Assembly (NCBI RefSeq): GCF_019720895.1
Contig: NZ_JAHKSH010000004.1
Coordinates: 62,001-126,000 of the forward strand
Source of the DNA: Microbacterium salitolerans
Lineage (GTDB): Bacteria; Actinomycetota; Actinomycetes; Actinomycetales; Microbacteriaceae
Reading direction: 5' to 3'
Length of the DNA: 64,000 nucleotides
Part shown: positions 8,235 to 16,472 of the stretch, piece after piece
Position numbering within the stretch: position 1 is the stretch's first letter
Layout: every line of letters starts with the position of its first letter
The notes under the pieces: model-generated
Seen by the model: the letters and a program-made list of their open reading frames with translations, nothing else
Database searches by the model: none
Told to the model about the DNA's origin: nothing
Position numbers and translations under genes: made by a program

Positions 8235-9103
8235 GCGAACCACCTCCGCGGCTCCGGCAGCCGACCGATGCGGACCATGAGGCGATACGAGACGAACGAC
8301 ACGACGGCGCCCGTGACGATGATGGCGACGCCGGTCGGAGACGCGTACGCCTCGGCGCCCTCGGGCCGCATCGACAGCATGACGAGGATCACCCAGGGGG
8401 CGACGACGCCGAGCACGGCGGCACCGCGCGTCCAGGACTGACGGGACTCGACCTCTGCACGCAGCGCCGATTCGGCACGAATGGAAGCGGACAGCGCGCG
8501 CAGCACGGGCACGAGTTCGGTGCCGCCGACCTCGCGCGCCATGCGGAGGGTCTCGATGATGCGATCGGCCATGGGATCCGCGAGCGCGATCTTGAGTCGA
8601 TCGATGCTCGTCGAGAAGTGGCCCGAGGCGCGCAGGTCGCGATCGAAGCGGGCGAACGTCGACCGGAGCGACGCCGGTGCGGAGTCGCTGAGAGCGGCGA
8701 CCGCGTCCGGGAGGGAGAGTCCCGCCCGCACGGATCCGACGAGCAGGTCGCAGACGTCGGGCCACATAGCGCGGCGCTGGCGGACGAGCTGAGCCGAACG
8801 GGCACGCAGCCACAGGACGGGAACGCCTGCCGCGGCGAGCGCCGCGAGGAGCGCGAGGACACCGGCACCCGTCGCGAGCCACGCCACGGCGGCGGCGATC
8901 GTCGACGACGCCAGGACCGCGAATGCGAGCACGCGCGGCGCGATGTGCGAGTATCCGGCCGCGGCGAGCAGCGCGGCGACCCGACGCGCGAACGCCCCCT
9001 GCTCGCGGGAAGCGCGATCGACCTGCCGGGACGCCGGCCACAGCCAGGGGGACGCCGCGAGCACGAGTCCTGCACCGAGCAGGCACCCCCAGAGGATCGT
9101 CAT
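8231..9103 (-). CDS. tadB: GspF-domain membrane protein, TadB-like
   Basis: 290 residues. N-terminal helix, a second pair of helices around 60-98, then a GspF domain with WPDVCDLLVGSVRAGLSLPD and the companion REVGGTELVPVLRALS, and two C-terminal helices. It is the partner of TadC in the inner-membrane platform and is expected to contact the TadA ATPase. It overlaps tadA and tadC by 4 bp each, which implies one transcript and coupled translation. Confidence 0.85.
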   Translation of the reverse strand: MTILWGCLLGAGLVLAASPWLWPASRQVDRASREQGAFARRVAALLAAAGYSHIAPRVLAFAVLASSTIAAAVAWLATGAGVLALLAALAAAGVPVLWLRARSAQLVRQRRAMWPDVCDLLVGSVRAGLSLPDAVAALSDSAPASLRSTFARFDRDLRASGHFSTSIDRLKIALADPMADRIIETLRMAREVGGTELVPVLRALSASIRAESALRAEVESRQSWTRGAAVLGVVAPWVILVMLSMRPEGAEAYASPTGVAIIVTGAVVSFVSYRLMVRIGRLPEPRRWFA

Positions 9104-10302
9104 GCGGCCTGCTCCTGCCGACGGCGCACGCGTCTCGGGGGCGCCGTCTCGACCACATCGATCCCCGCGCGATAGATCGCCCGTGTGGTCGCGACGCCAC
9201 CCGCCACCTCGCCCGTGGGCGCGACGATCTCTGCCACGTATCGAGAGCCATCGGGGCGACGGGCGCAGTGCACGACGACGTCGAGAGAGGAGGCGACGGC
9301 GGGGAGCACGAACTCGCGGTCGATGTTGCGTCCGGCCAGCAGCGGGAGCGCCGAGAGCTTGACGAGAGCGTCGTCCGCTGAGTTCGCGTGGATCGTCGCG
9401 GCACCGGGGATCCCCGTGTTGAGGGCCAGCAGGAGGTCAAGCGCCTCGGCATCGCGCACCTCGCCGACGACGAGCCGGTCGGGGCGCATGCGGAGCGCCT
9501 CCCTGACGAGCCGCCGCAGGGTGATCTCGCCCGTGCCCTCGAGGCTCGGCTGGCGTCCCTGCATCGCGACGATGTCGGGAGCGTCGATCGACAGCTCGAA
9601 GGTCTCCTCGACCGTGACGATGCGCTGCGCAGGCCGGCAGGCGGACACGAGCGCCCCGAGCATCGTCGTCTTACCGGCGTGCGTCGCTCCCGACACGAGA
9701 ACCGACTTCCCCTCCTGCATGCTCTCGCGCAGCATGTCCGCCACGTCCTGGGGCAGGGAGCCGAGGTCGACGAGGGCGTCGAGTGAACGCACCCCCGGCA
9801 GGAACTTGCGGATGTTGACGGACCAGTGCCCGCGTGCGATTCCGGCGAGCACGACGTGCAGGCGGGATCCGTCGGGAAGCGAGGCGTCGACGAACGGCTG
9901 GCTGATGTCGATGCGCCTGCCCGTCGACTGGAGCATGCGCTCAACGATGTCGCGCACCTGGTCGTCGGTGAGCGCGAGCGGCACGCGCTGAGCCACTCCT
10001 CCGCGCGCGACGAAGATGCGGTCGGGGGCGTTGATCCAGATCTCTTCGATCTCGGAATCGTCGAGGAGAGCCTGCAGGGGACCGTACCCGGCGACGGACG
10101 CGACCACCGTCTGCACGCACGCATCGACGTCTTCGATCGGCCGGGATCCGCGCGCGAGCGCGTAGTCGTTGTGGCGTCGCACCTCGGCCAGGGCGATGCG
10201 CCGCACCTCGGCAGGCGTGACGTCTGCGCGTCCGAGGACGTCGCTGTCGGTGCGGATGCGGTCGCGGACGCGCTCGGTGATCGCCTGCTGCTCGGATGTC
10301 AC
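9100..10302 (-). CDS. tadA: CpaF/TadA-family secretion ATPase
   Basis: 400-residue cytoplasmic hexameric ATPase that powers Tad pilus assembly. An N-terminal helical domain is followed by a PilT/VirB11-like core: Walker A GATHAGKT (205-212), the acidic box VEETFEL (231-237), Walker B region RPDRLVVGEVRD, and the His box TIHANS (303-308). The P-loop reads A-T-H-A between the glycines where many relatives have G-T-G-S; it still satisfies GxxxxGKT. The start is GTG at 10302. It is the first gene of the operon. No TadZ/CpaE-like gene precedes it, only an 87-bp gap. Confidence 0.92.
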   Translation of the reverse strand: MTSEQQAITERVRDRIRTDSDVLGRADVTPAEVRRIALAEVRRHNDYALARGSRPIEDVDACVQTVVASVAGYGPLQALLDDSEIEEIWINAPDRIFVARGGVAQRVPLALTDDQVRDIVERMLQSTGRRIDISQPFVDASLPDGSRLHVVLAGIARGHWSVNIRKFLPGVRSLDALVDLGSLPQDVADMLRESMQEGKSVLVSGATHAGKTTMLGALVSACRPAQRIVTVEETFELSIDAPDIVAMQGRQPSLEGTGEITLRRLVREALRMRPDRLVVGEVRDAEALDLLLALNTGIPGAATIHANSADDALVKLSALPLLAGRNIDREFVLPAVASSLDVVVHCARRPDGSRYVAEIVAPTGEVAGGVATTRAIYRAGIDVVETAPPRRVRRRQEQAA

Positions 10303-10389
10303 GAAGCAAGCGTGTCAAAGATCGAGAATCAGGCTCGAAAGTTATCCACAGCCTCGCTCGTGCCCGCGATCATGCGGATCCGCGGGACG

Positions 10390-10842
10390 TCAGCGCGCGA
10401 GACCGACGATGGCCGGAGCCCCCTGCTCGACGAGGTCGAGGGTCTCCTCGAAGTCCGCGCTGTCGCCGTACCACGGGTCCGACACATCGCGCGCCGTGGC
10501 ACCGGGCACGAACTCCATCCAGAGGCGGGTGCGCTCCGGGCGGGCACCGCGCCGCAGCAGCGCGTGTCGATGACGCTCCGTCATGACGACGATGAGATCC
10601 GCGCCGGCGTCATCGTCGTCGAACGGACGTGCCGCGTGCTGCGGCACCTCGTATCCCCGCGCGGACAGCGCCGCTGCGGCGCGCGGGTCGATCGGGTTGC
10701 CGGCCTCCTCCGCACTCACGCCCGACGATGTGACCTCGACGTCGAGCCCCTCGGCCGCGAAGCGGTCGCGCAGGACGACCTCCCCCATGGGCGAGCGGCA
10801 GATGTTCCCCGTGCAGACGACCACGATCTTCGAGATGCTCAC
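10390..10842 (-). CDS. Low-molecular-weight protein-tyrosine phosphatase
   Basis: 150-residue cytoplasmic phosphatase. The P-loop CTGNICRS (10-17) has nucleophile Cys10 and Arg16 in the CX5R pattern, and the general-acid loop DPWYGD lies near residue 122. In related bacteria such enzymes act on phosphotyrosine of signalling or polysaccharide-export proteins; the partner kinase is not in this window. The GTG start is seven bases from a TAGGCT -10 box, so the mRNA is probably leaderless. Transcribed away from the tRNA-Leu gene. Confidence 0.93.
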   Translation of the reverse strand: MSISKIVVVCTGNICRSPMGEVVLRDRFAAEGLDVEVTSSGVSAEEAGNPIDPRAAAALSARGYEVPQHAARPFDDDDAGADLIVVMTERHRHALLRRGARPERTRLWMEFVPGATARDVSDPWYGDSADFEETLDLVEQGAPAIVGLAR

Positions 10843-10849
10843 ACACGCC

Positions 10850-10855
10850 AGCCTA
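10850..10855 (-). promoter_or_regulatory. Leaderless -10 box of the phosphatase gene
   Basis: TAGGCT, seven bases upstream of the GTG at 10842. Confidence 0.5.
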
Positions 10856-10885
10856 TTGGGGTCTCGCGCGCGTCAGGACGCGCTC

Positions 10886-10891
10886 TAGAAT
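10886..10891 (+). promoter_or_regulatory. Candidate -10 box of tRNA-Leu
   Basis: TAGAAT, nine bases upstream of the mature tRNA 5' end. No clear -35 box. Confidence 0.45.
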
Positions 10892-10900
10892 CGATGGCGC

Positions 10901-10982
10901 GCGGGAGTGGTGGAACTGGCAGACACGCGAGGTTTAGGTCCTCGTGCCTCACGGCGTGCGGGTTCGAGTCCCGCCTTCCGCA
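10901..10982 (+). tRNA. tRNA-Leu (anticodon UAG)
   Basis: 82-base class II tRNA. The acceptor GCGGGAG pairs with CTTCCGC, the T arm is GCGGG-TTCGAGT-CCCGC, and the anticodon stem CGAGG/CCTCG closes the loop TTTAGGT with anticodon TAG at 10935-10937. A variable arm is present. The discriminator is A at 10982; the CCA tail is not fully encoded (CCG follows). Reads CUA/CUN leucine codons. Confidence 0.96.
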
Positions 10983-10989
10983 CCGAGAA

Positions 10990-12411
10990 TCAGCGAGGCG
11001 GCCTCGCGGGCGCTTCGTCGTCCATGTCCTCGAGTTCCTTGCCCTTCGTCTCCGCCACCTTCCAGAGCACGAAGAAGAACGAGAGCGCGGCGAACACCGT
11101 ATAGAAGCCGTAGGCGAACGTCAGGCTGATCTCGCTGAAGGCGGGGAACGTCGTCGAGATGAAGAAGTTCGCGAGCCACTGAGCCGCAGCGGCCACGGCG
11201 AGTGCGCTCGCACGGATCCGGTTCGGGAACATCTCGCCGAGCAGCACCCACACCACGGGGCCCCACGTTGCACCGAAGCCGACGATGAAGAGGTTCGCGG
11301 CGATCAGGGCGATGAGCGACCACGGCTGCGGCAGCACGACCTCGCCGCCCGTCGTCGTCGCGAACGAGAACGCGACCGCCATCGTTCCAAGCGATACGGC
11401 CATGAGCGCCGACCCCGCCAGCAGGAGCACCCGTCGCCCGACCCGGTCGACCAGCAGGATCGCGACGATCGTCGTCAGGATGTTGATCACCGAGCCGATG
11501 ACGCTCGTCAGCATGGCGCTCGACTCGTCGAACCCGACGGACTTCCACAGCGTCGTCGAATAGTAGAAGATGACGTTGATCCCGACGAACTGCTGGAACA
11601 CGCTCAAGAAGATGCCGACCCACACGATGGGCTTCAGGCCGAGCCGGCTGCCGACGAGGTCCTTCAGACTCTCCTTCCGGTCGCTCTGCAGCGAGCGACG
11701 GATCTCGCCGATGCGGCCGACGACATCGACCTCGCCCGTGTACTCAGTCAGAACGCGCGCCGCCTTCTTGTCCTCGTTGCGCAGCACCAGGTAGCGCGGC
11801 GACTCGGGAAGGCGCAGCGCCAGGGCGCCGTAGATGATGGCGGGAATCGCCTCGACCATGAACATCCATCGCCACGCCGGAAGACCCGCCCAGAGCACGT
11901 CGGACGCACCGCCGCTGAACGCGGAAAGCAGCGCATTCGAGAGCAGCGCGGCGAAGATGCCCGTCACGATCGCCAGCTGCTGGAGAGAGCCCAGGCGCCC
12001 ACGGATGCCGGCCGGCGAGACCTCGGCGATGTAGGCCGGGCCGATCACGGACGCAGCGCCCACGGCGATTCCGCCCACGACGCGCCAGAGGATCAGGTCG
12101 ACGACGCCGAAGGCGAAGCCGGATCCGATCGCAGATATCAGAAACAAGACGGAGGAGACGAGCATGACGGGAATGCGCCCGCGACGGTTCGCGATCGATC
12201 CCGCGAACCAGGCGCCGACGGCGGAGCCCAGCAGCGCCGATGAGACGGCGAACCCGGTCAGGGCGGCTCCCAGAGAGAACTCGCCGGCGAGCGCGTCGAC
12301 GGCGCCGTTGATCACCGATGTGTCGAACCCGAACAGGAATCCGCCGAGTGCGGCAGCGATCGCGATGCCGATCACCGCACGCGGGGTCCTCCGGGCTGTC
12401 GATTTTGTCAT
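10990..12411 (-). CDS. Sugar porter family MFS transporter
   Basis: 473 residues with 12 predicted helices, probably a proton-sugar symporter. Family motifs visible are GFLFGFDTSVINGA at the start, NRRGRIPVM after helix 2, LPESPRYL before the central loop, QQFVGINVIFYY in helix 7 and DRVGRR after helix 8. The usual PETKG after helix 12 reads AETKGKELE. The sugar cannot be read from the sequence; XylE/GlcP/IolT-type substrates (hexose, xylose, inositol) are possible. A ribosome site AAGGAG precedes the ATG, so this message is leadered. Convergent with tRNA-Leu, eight bases away. Confidence 0.93.
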   Translation of the reverse strand: MTKSTARRTPRAVIGIAIAAALGGFLFGFDTSVINGAVDALAGEFSLGAALTGFAVSSALLGSAVGAWFAGSIANRRGRIPVMLVSSVLFLISAIGSGFAFGVVDLILWRVVGGIAVGAASVIGPAYIAEVSPAGIRGRLGSLQQLAIVTGIFAALLSNALLSAFSGGASDVLWAGLPAWRWMFMVEAIPAIIYGALALRLPESPRYLVLRNEDKKAARVLTEYTGEVDVVGRIGEIRRSLQSDRKESLKDLVGSRLGLKPIVWVGIFLSVFQQFVGINVIFYYSTTLWKSVGFDESSAMLTSVIGSVINILTTIVAILLVDRVGRRVLLLAGSALMAVSLGTMAVAFSFATTTGGEVVLPQPWSLIALIAANLFIVGFGATWGPVVWVLLGEMFPNRIRASALAVAAAAQWLANFFISTTFPAFSEISLTFAYGFYTVFAALSFFFVLWKVAETKGKELEDMDDEAPARPPR

Positions 12412-12527
12412 CGAGAACTGCTCCTTGTCGTCTTCTGCCGGCGGTCGTCGTGGCCGCCGACCGGACGCGAATCTACCCCGTCACGGGCCGGACCGCGCCG
12501 CGCACGCCTGCTCTGGTTCGCGTCTGC

Positions 12528-13121
12528 CTACAGCGCCGCGAGGATCGGCACGACGGCCTCGAGTGCGCGCGCACGGTGCGAGACGGCGTTCTTCTCGTCG
12601 GCGGTGAGCTCGGCGGCCGTGCGGCTCTCGCCGTCGGGCAGGAAGATCGGGTCGTATCCGAACCCGCCGGATCCCTGCGGTTCACGGGCGAGGCGCCCGT
12701 GCCAGATGCCCTCGACCGTGTGCTCGGCGCCCTCCGGCGTCACGACCGCGATCGTCGACGTGTAGTGCGCCGCGCGCGCCGACGGATCCGCGAGGTCGCT
12801 CAGCTGGTCGAGCAGGAGCGCGAGATTCGCGGCGTCGTCCTTCTGGTGCCCTGCCCAGTAGGCGGAGAAGATGCCGGGCGCGCCGCCCAGCACGTCGACG
12901 CAGACGCCCGAATCGTCGGCGAGTGCGACGAGCCCCGTGTGCCGGACCGCGGCACGAGCCTTGATGAGCGCATTCTCCGCGAAGCTGGTGCCGTCCTCGA
13001 CCGGCTCGGGTCCGTCGTACCCGACGACCTCGATGTCCGGTCGCACGCGCTCGACGATCCGCTGCAGCTCGGCGATCTTGTGCGCATTGTGCGACGCGAG
13101 GACGATGCGCTGCGCCGTCAC
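12528..13121 (-). CDS. rdgB: Non-canonical purine NTP pyrophosphatase (RdgB/HAM1)
   Basis: 197 residues. Hydrolyses ITP, dITP and XTP to monophosphates, keeping deaminated purines out of nucleic acids. Family motifs: the ASHNAHK substrate loop at the start (residues 9-15), [10 protein letters not shown], the [11 protein letters not shown] metal site, [11 protein letters not shown] and SHRARAL near the C-terminus. The GTG start at 13121 overlaps the rph stop by four bases, so it is translationally coupled to rph. Third gene of a murI-rph-rdgB operon, an order common in bacteria. The 116-bp gap downstream shows only a weak GC hairpin. Confidence 0.96.
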   Translation of the reverse strand: MTAQRIVLASHNAHKIAELQRIVERVRPDIEVVGYDGPEPVEDGTSFAENALIKARAAVRHTGLVALADDSGVCVDVLGGAPGIFSAYWAGHQKDDAANLALLLDQLSDLADPSARAAHYTSTIAVVTPEGAEHTVEGIWHGRLAREPQGSGGFGYDPIFLPDGESRTAAELTADEKNAVSHRARALEAVVPILAAL

Positions 13122-13852
13122 CTCTCCCCCGCCAGCGCCTGCTTCTGCAGGCCGGTGAGGTCGGCGCATCCCTTCGACCCGAGCGCGAGCAGGGCGTCGA
13201 GCTCATCCTTGTCGAACGGCGCACCCTCGGCGGTGCCCTGGACCTCGACGAACTTCCCGGATCCCGTCATGACGATGTTCATGTCGGTCTCGGCGCGGGA
13301 GTCCTCTTCGTAGGGGAGGTCGAGCATGGGCGTCCCGTCGATGATGCCGACCGAGATCGCCGCGATGCTGTCGCTGAGGGGCGTCGCCTTCTTCGCCACG
13401 AACCCCTTCTCGCGCCCCCACTCGATCGCGTCGGCGAGTGCGACGTACGCACCCGTGATCGACGCCGTGCGCGTGCCGCCGTCGGCCTGCAGCACATCGC
13501 AGTCGACGACGATCGTGTTCTCGCCGAGCGACTTCGTGTCGACGACCGCCCGGAGAGCGCGACCGATGAGGCGGGAGATCTCGTGCGTACGTCCGCCGAC
13601 CTTGCCCTTGATGCTCTCGCGCGCGGAGCGCTCGTTCGTCGCGCGCGGGAGCATCGCGTACTCGGCCGTGACCCAGCCCTTGCCCTTGCCGGTCAGCCAG
13701 CGCGGCACGCCGTTGGTGAAGCTCGCGGTGCACAGCACCTTCGTGCCGCCGAAGCTGATGAGGGCGGAGCCCTCCGCCTGGGCGCTCCAGCCGCGTTCGA
13801 TGGTGACGGGGCGGAGCTGGTCGAGAGAGCGTCCGTCGGCGCGCTGCGTCAT
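13118..13852 (-). CDS. rph: Ribonuclease PH
   Basis: 244 residues, a phosphorolytic 3'-5' exoribonuclease that trims tRNA 3' ends using phosphate. The family sequence is clear: [16 protein letters not shown] at the start, [32 protein letters not shown] and [14 protein letters not shown]. The start at ATG 13852 has a GGAAGGA ribosome site; a longer open frame upstream overlaps murI and reads as shadow. Middle gene of the murI-rph-rdgB operon. Confidence 0.97.
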   Translation of the reverse strand: MTQRADGRSLDQLRPVTIERGWSAQAEGSALISFGGTKVLCTASFTNGVPRWLTGKGKGWVTAEYAMLPRATNERSARESIKGKVGGRTHEISRLIGRALRAVVDTKSLGENTIVVDCDVLQADGGTRTASITGAYVALADAIEWGREKGFVAKKATPLSDSIAAISVGIIDGTPMLDLPYEEDSRAETDMNIVMTGSGKFVEVQGTAEGAPFDKDELDALLALGSKGCADLTGLQKQALAGER

Positions 13853-13874
13853 GAGGATCCTTCCGGTGGGGGTG

Positions 13875-14720
13875 TCAGGAGAACAGGTCGGGATGCTCGC
13901 GGAGCTCCCGCAGGTCGATCTGCCCGGTGCGGACGAGGCGCACGTCGCGCACCTCGGCACCGAGGAGGCGATTGGCGAGCGCGACGAAGCCGGTGGAGTC
14001 GGCGGCGGTCGCCTCGTAGGTGTGGCGGGGCGCCGCGTCGGCCCCCGCGAGGATGTCGCGGCTGACGAGCTCGCGGAAGACATCCTTCGCCGTCTCGCTG
14101 TCGCTCGAGACGAGCGACACGCCCGAACCCATGATGTAGCTGATGGCTCCTTTGAGGAACGGATAGTGCGTGCAGCCGAGGACGAGCGTGTCGACCTCGG
14201 CGCGGCGCAGAGGCTCGAGGTACTCGGCCGCGACGTCGAGCACCTCGGCGCTGTCGGTCACGCCGTTCTCGACGAACTCCACGAACCGCGGACACGCCGC
14301 CGCGAACACCTCGATGCCGGGGCTGATCCGCAGCATGTCCTGGTACGCGCCGGATCCGATCGTGCCCGAGGTGCCGATGACGCCCACGCGGCCGGAGCGG
14401 CTCGTCGCGATCGCGGTGCGGACGGCGGGGCGGATCACCTCGACGACGGGGACGTCGTACCGCTCGCGCGCGTCGTGCAGAAGCGCGGCCGACGCTGTGT
14501 TGCAGGCGATCACCAGCATCTTCACCCCCTGTTCGACGAGGGTGTCGAGCACCTCGAGGCCGAACCGGCGCACATCGGCGATCGGCTTCGGCCCGTAGGG
14601 CGAGTGAAGGGTGTCGCCCACATAGAGGAGGGACTCGCGCGGCAGCTGGTCGCGCACGGCGCGCGCCACGGTGAGTCCGCCGACGCCCGAATCGAAGATC
14701 CCGATCGGCGAGTTGTCCAC
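13875..14720 (-). CDS. murI: Glutamate racemase
   Basis: 281 residues. Interconverts L- and D-glutamate for peptidoglycan. N-terminal [13 protein letters not shown] holds the catalytic Asp and Ser; the two catalytic cysteines are in ACNTAS (Cys73) and GCTHYP (near 184). [11 protein letters not shown] is the usual substrate segment. The start is GTG at 14720, six bases from a TAGGGT -10 box. Divergent from pncB. First gene of the murI-rph-rdgB operon. Confidence 0.97.
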   Translation of the reverse strand: MDNSPIGIFDSGVGGLTVARAVRDQLPRESLLYVGDTLHSPYGPKPIADVRRFGLEVLDTLVEQGVKMLVIACNTASAALLHDARERYDVPVVEVIRPAVRTAIATSRSGRVGVIGTSGTIGSGAYQDMLRISPGIEVFAAACPRFVEFVENGVTDSAEVLDVAAEYLEPLRRAEVDTLVLGCTHYPFLKGAISYIMGSGVSLVSSDSETAKDVFRELVSRDILAGADAAPRHTYEATAADSTGFVALANRLLGAEVRDVRLVRTGQIDLRELREHPDLFS

Positions 14721-14726
14721 GCAACC

Positions 14727-14732
14727 ACCCTA
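14727..14732 (-). promoter_or_regulatory. Leaderless -10 box of murI
   Basis: TAGGGT, six bases upstream of the GTG start at 14720. Confidence 0.5.
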
Positions 14733-14766
14733 CGCCGCGCGGGACGGAGACACCTGTCGACGCGGA

Positions 14767-14772
14767 TAGAGT
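14767..14772 (+). promoter_or_regulatory. Leaderless -10 box of pncB
   Basis: TAGAGT, seven bases upstream of the ATG at 14780. It argues against the GTG at 14771, which overlaps the -10 box. Confidence 0.5.
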
Positions 14773-14779
14773 GGCGACC

Positions 14780-16102
14780 ATGAGCGCCTCGACGGCCCTT
14801 CTCACGGACCGATATGAACTGACCATGCTCGATGCGGCGCTGCGCGATGGAACCGCGCACCGCCGCTGCGTCTTCGAGCTCTTCGGGCGCCGCCTCTCCG
14901 GCGGCCGCCGTTTCGGCGTCGTCGCGGGACAGGGGCGCCTCATGAGCCTCCTCCGCGACTTCCGGTTCGGCGACGACGAGCTGCGCTTCCTCCGCGACGA
15001 GCGCATCGTCAGCCCGGAGACGGTCTCGTCACTCGAGAACTATCGCTTCACGGGCTCCATCTCCGGGTATCGCGAAGGCGAGCTCTACTTCCCCGGTTCG
15101 CCGCTCCTCACGGTCGAGGCGTCCTTCGCCGATGCCGTCATCCTCGAGACGCTCGCTCTCAGCGTTCTCAACGTCGACTCCGCCGTCGCGACGGCGGCTT
15201 CGCGCATGAGCATCGCCGCGGGCGACCGTCCGCTGGCGGAGATGGGCTCACGCCGCGCGCACGAGCAGGGAGCCGTCACCGCTGCGCGCGCTGCGTACAT
15301 CGCCGGTTTCACCGCCACGAGCAACCTGGAGGCCGGGCGCACGTGGGGCGTGCCGACGATGGGCACGGCGGCGCACGCGTGGACGCTCCTGCACGACACG
15401 GAGCGCGAGGCCTTCCAGGCGCAGGTCGAATCGCTCGGGACCGGCACGGCCCTGCTGGTCGACACCTACGACATCCCCGAGGGCGTCCGCCAGGCGATCG
15501 ACGTCGCGGGCACGGGGCTCGGCGGTGTGCGGATCGATTCGGGCGACCTGCCCCTCGTCGCGGCCGATGTCCGCGCTCAGCTCGACGAGCTCGGCGCCAC
15601 GGGGACGAAGATCACGGTCACGAGCGATCTCGACGAGTACGCGATCGCCGCCCTCGCTGCGAGCCCCGTCGATGCGTACGGCGTCGGCACGTCGGTCGTC
15701 ACGGGATCCGGCTCACCCACGGCAGGCCTCGTCTACAAGATCGTCGCGCGTCAGGGCGCCACCGGCGAGTGGATGCCGGTCGCGAAGAAAGCCGAGGGCA
15801 AGGGATCGCAGGGCGGTCGCAAGTCGGCCCACCGGCGGATCCTCGACGGACGGGCGACGCACGAGGTCGTGCGCATCGCCGGAGCGTTCGACCGCGATGG
15901 GCGCGTCGATCCCGTGAGCGGCGAGCGAGATCTCATCGTTCCCTACATCGTCGACGGCGAGATCGACGCCTCCCACGAGGGCGCCTCCGGCGTGCGCGCC
16001 GCGCGCGCACACCACCTCGCCGTCCGCGAGGAGCTCCCGGTGCAGGCCCTCGCGCTCAGCAGGTCCGACCCCGCGATCCCCACGCTCTACCTCGAGCGGT
16101 GA
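14780..16102 (+). CDS. pncB: Nicotinate phosphoribosyltransferase
   Basis: 440 residues. Converts nicotinate, PRPP and ATP to nicotinate mononucleotide in the NAD salvage (Preiss-Handler) pathway. Family features: TDRYELTMLDAALRDG at the start, EMGSRRAHEQGAV, FTATSNLEAGRTWGVPTMGT, the VRIDSGDLP phosphate-binding strand, and GVGTSVVTGSGSP. The ATG at 14780 is preferred over an in-frame GTG at 14771 because of the -10 spacing. Followed directly by a strong bidirectional hairpin. Confidence 0.96.
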   Translation: MSASTALLTDRYELTMLDAALRDGTAHRRCVFELFGRRLSGGRRFGVVAGQGRLMSLLRDFRFGDDELRFLRDERIVSPETVSSLENYRFTGSISGYREGELYFPGSPLLTVEASFADAVILETLALSVLNVDSAVATAASRMSIAAGDRPLAEMGSRRAHEQGAVTAARAAYIAGFTATSNLEAGRTWGVPTMGTAAHAWTLLHDTEREAFQAQVESLGTGTALLVDTYDIPEGVRQAIDVAGTGLGGVRIDSGDLPLVAADVRAQLDELGATGTKITVTSDLDEYAIAALAASPVDAYGVGTSVVTGSGSPTAGLVYKIVARQGATGEWMPVAKKAEGKGSQGGRKSAHRRILDGRATHEVVRIAGAFDRDGRVDPVSGERDLIVPYIVDGEIDASHEGASGVRAARAHHLAVREELPVQALALSRSDPAIPTLYLER

Positions 16103-16148
16103 CATGCGAGAGGCGGCCCCGCATCGTCGCGGGGCCGCCTCTCGCATG
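16103..16148. terminator. Bidirectional terminator between pncB and the DUF3039 gene
   Basis: Perfect 20-bp inverted repeat (16103-16122 with 16129-16148, beginning CATGCGAGAGGCGG), loop ATCGTC. It lies right after the pncB stop and 15 bp beyond the convergent DUF3039 stop, so it can serve both. Confidence 0.88.
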
Positions 16149-16162
16149 GTGTGTTCAGCGGT

Positions 16163-16429
16163 TCACTTGTTCATCGATTCGTAGATCTCTTTGCAGGTCG
16201 GGCAGACCGGGAACTTCTCGGGATCGCGTCCTGGCGTCCACTTCTTTCCGCAGAGGGCGCGCACGGGCTTTCCCGTGATCGCCGACTCCAGAATCTTGTC
16301 CTTCTGGACATAGTGCGAGAAGCGCTCATGGTCGCCCGGCTCCTGCGTCTCTTCCCGGATGAGCTCTTCGAGCTCGCGGTCGAGAACGGCGGTTCCGCCC
16401 TGGTCGGGGCTGTCGAGTGGCGTGCTCAT
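16163..16429 (-). CDS. DUF3039 family protein
   Basis: 88 residues, function unknown, cytoplasmic. The N-terminal half is acidic and helical (LDRELEELIREETQEPGD). The C-terminal half holds three cysteines, in ALCGKKW and PVCPTCKEIYE, a possible zinc-ribbon-like site with a histidine-containing DHERFSHYV segment ahead of it. It is conserved across Actinobacteria, where it is annotated DUF3039. The ATG is six bases from a TACACT -10 box, so translation is probably leaderless. Monocistronic. Confidence 0.88.
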   Translation of the reverse strand: MSTPLDSPDQGGTAVLDRELEELIREETQEPGDHERFSHYVQKDKILESAITGKPVRALCGKKWTPGRDPEKFPVCPTCKEIYESMNK

Positions 16430-16435
16430 GCTCCG

Positions 16436-16441
16436 AGTGTA
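16436..16441 (-). promoter_or_regulatory. Leaderless -10 box of the DUF3039 gene
   Basis: TACACT, six bases upstream of the ATG at 16429. Confidence 0.5.
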
Positions 16442-16472
16442 AAGGGATTCGAGCCCCTCGGGACGCGAGTCG

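Noticed and set aside
7293-10124. 943-codon frame that would fuse tadC to antisense-like sequence
   Set aside because: Only the C-terminal 313 residues are a GspF protein; the rest is out of frame with tadA and tadB. The GTG at 8234 with the 4-bp overlap is the natural start.
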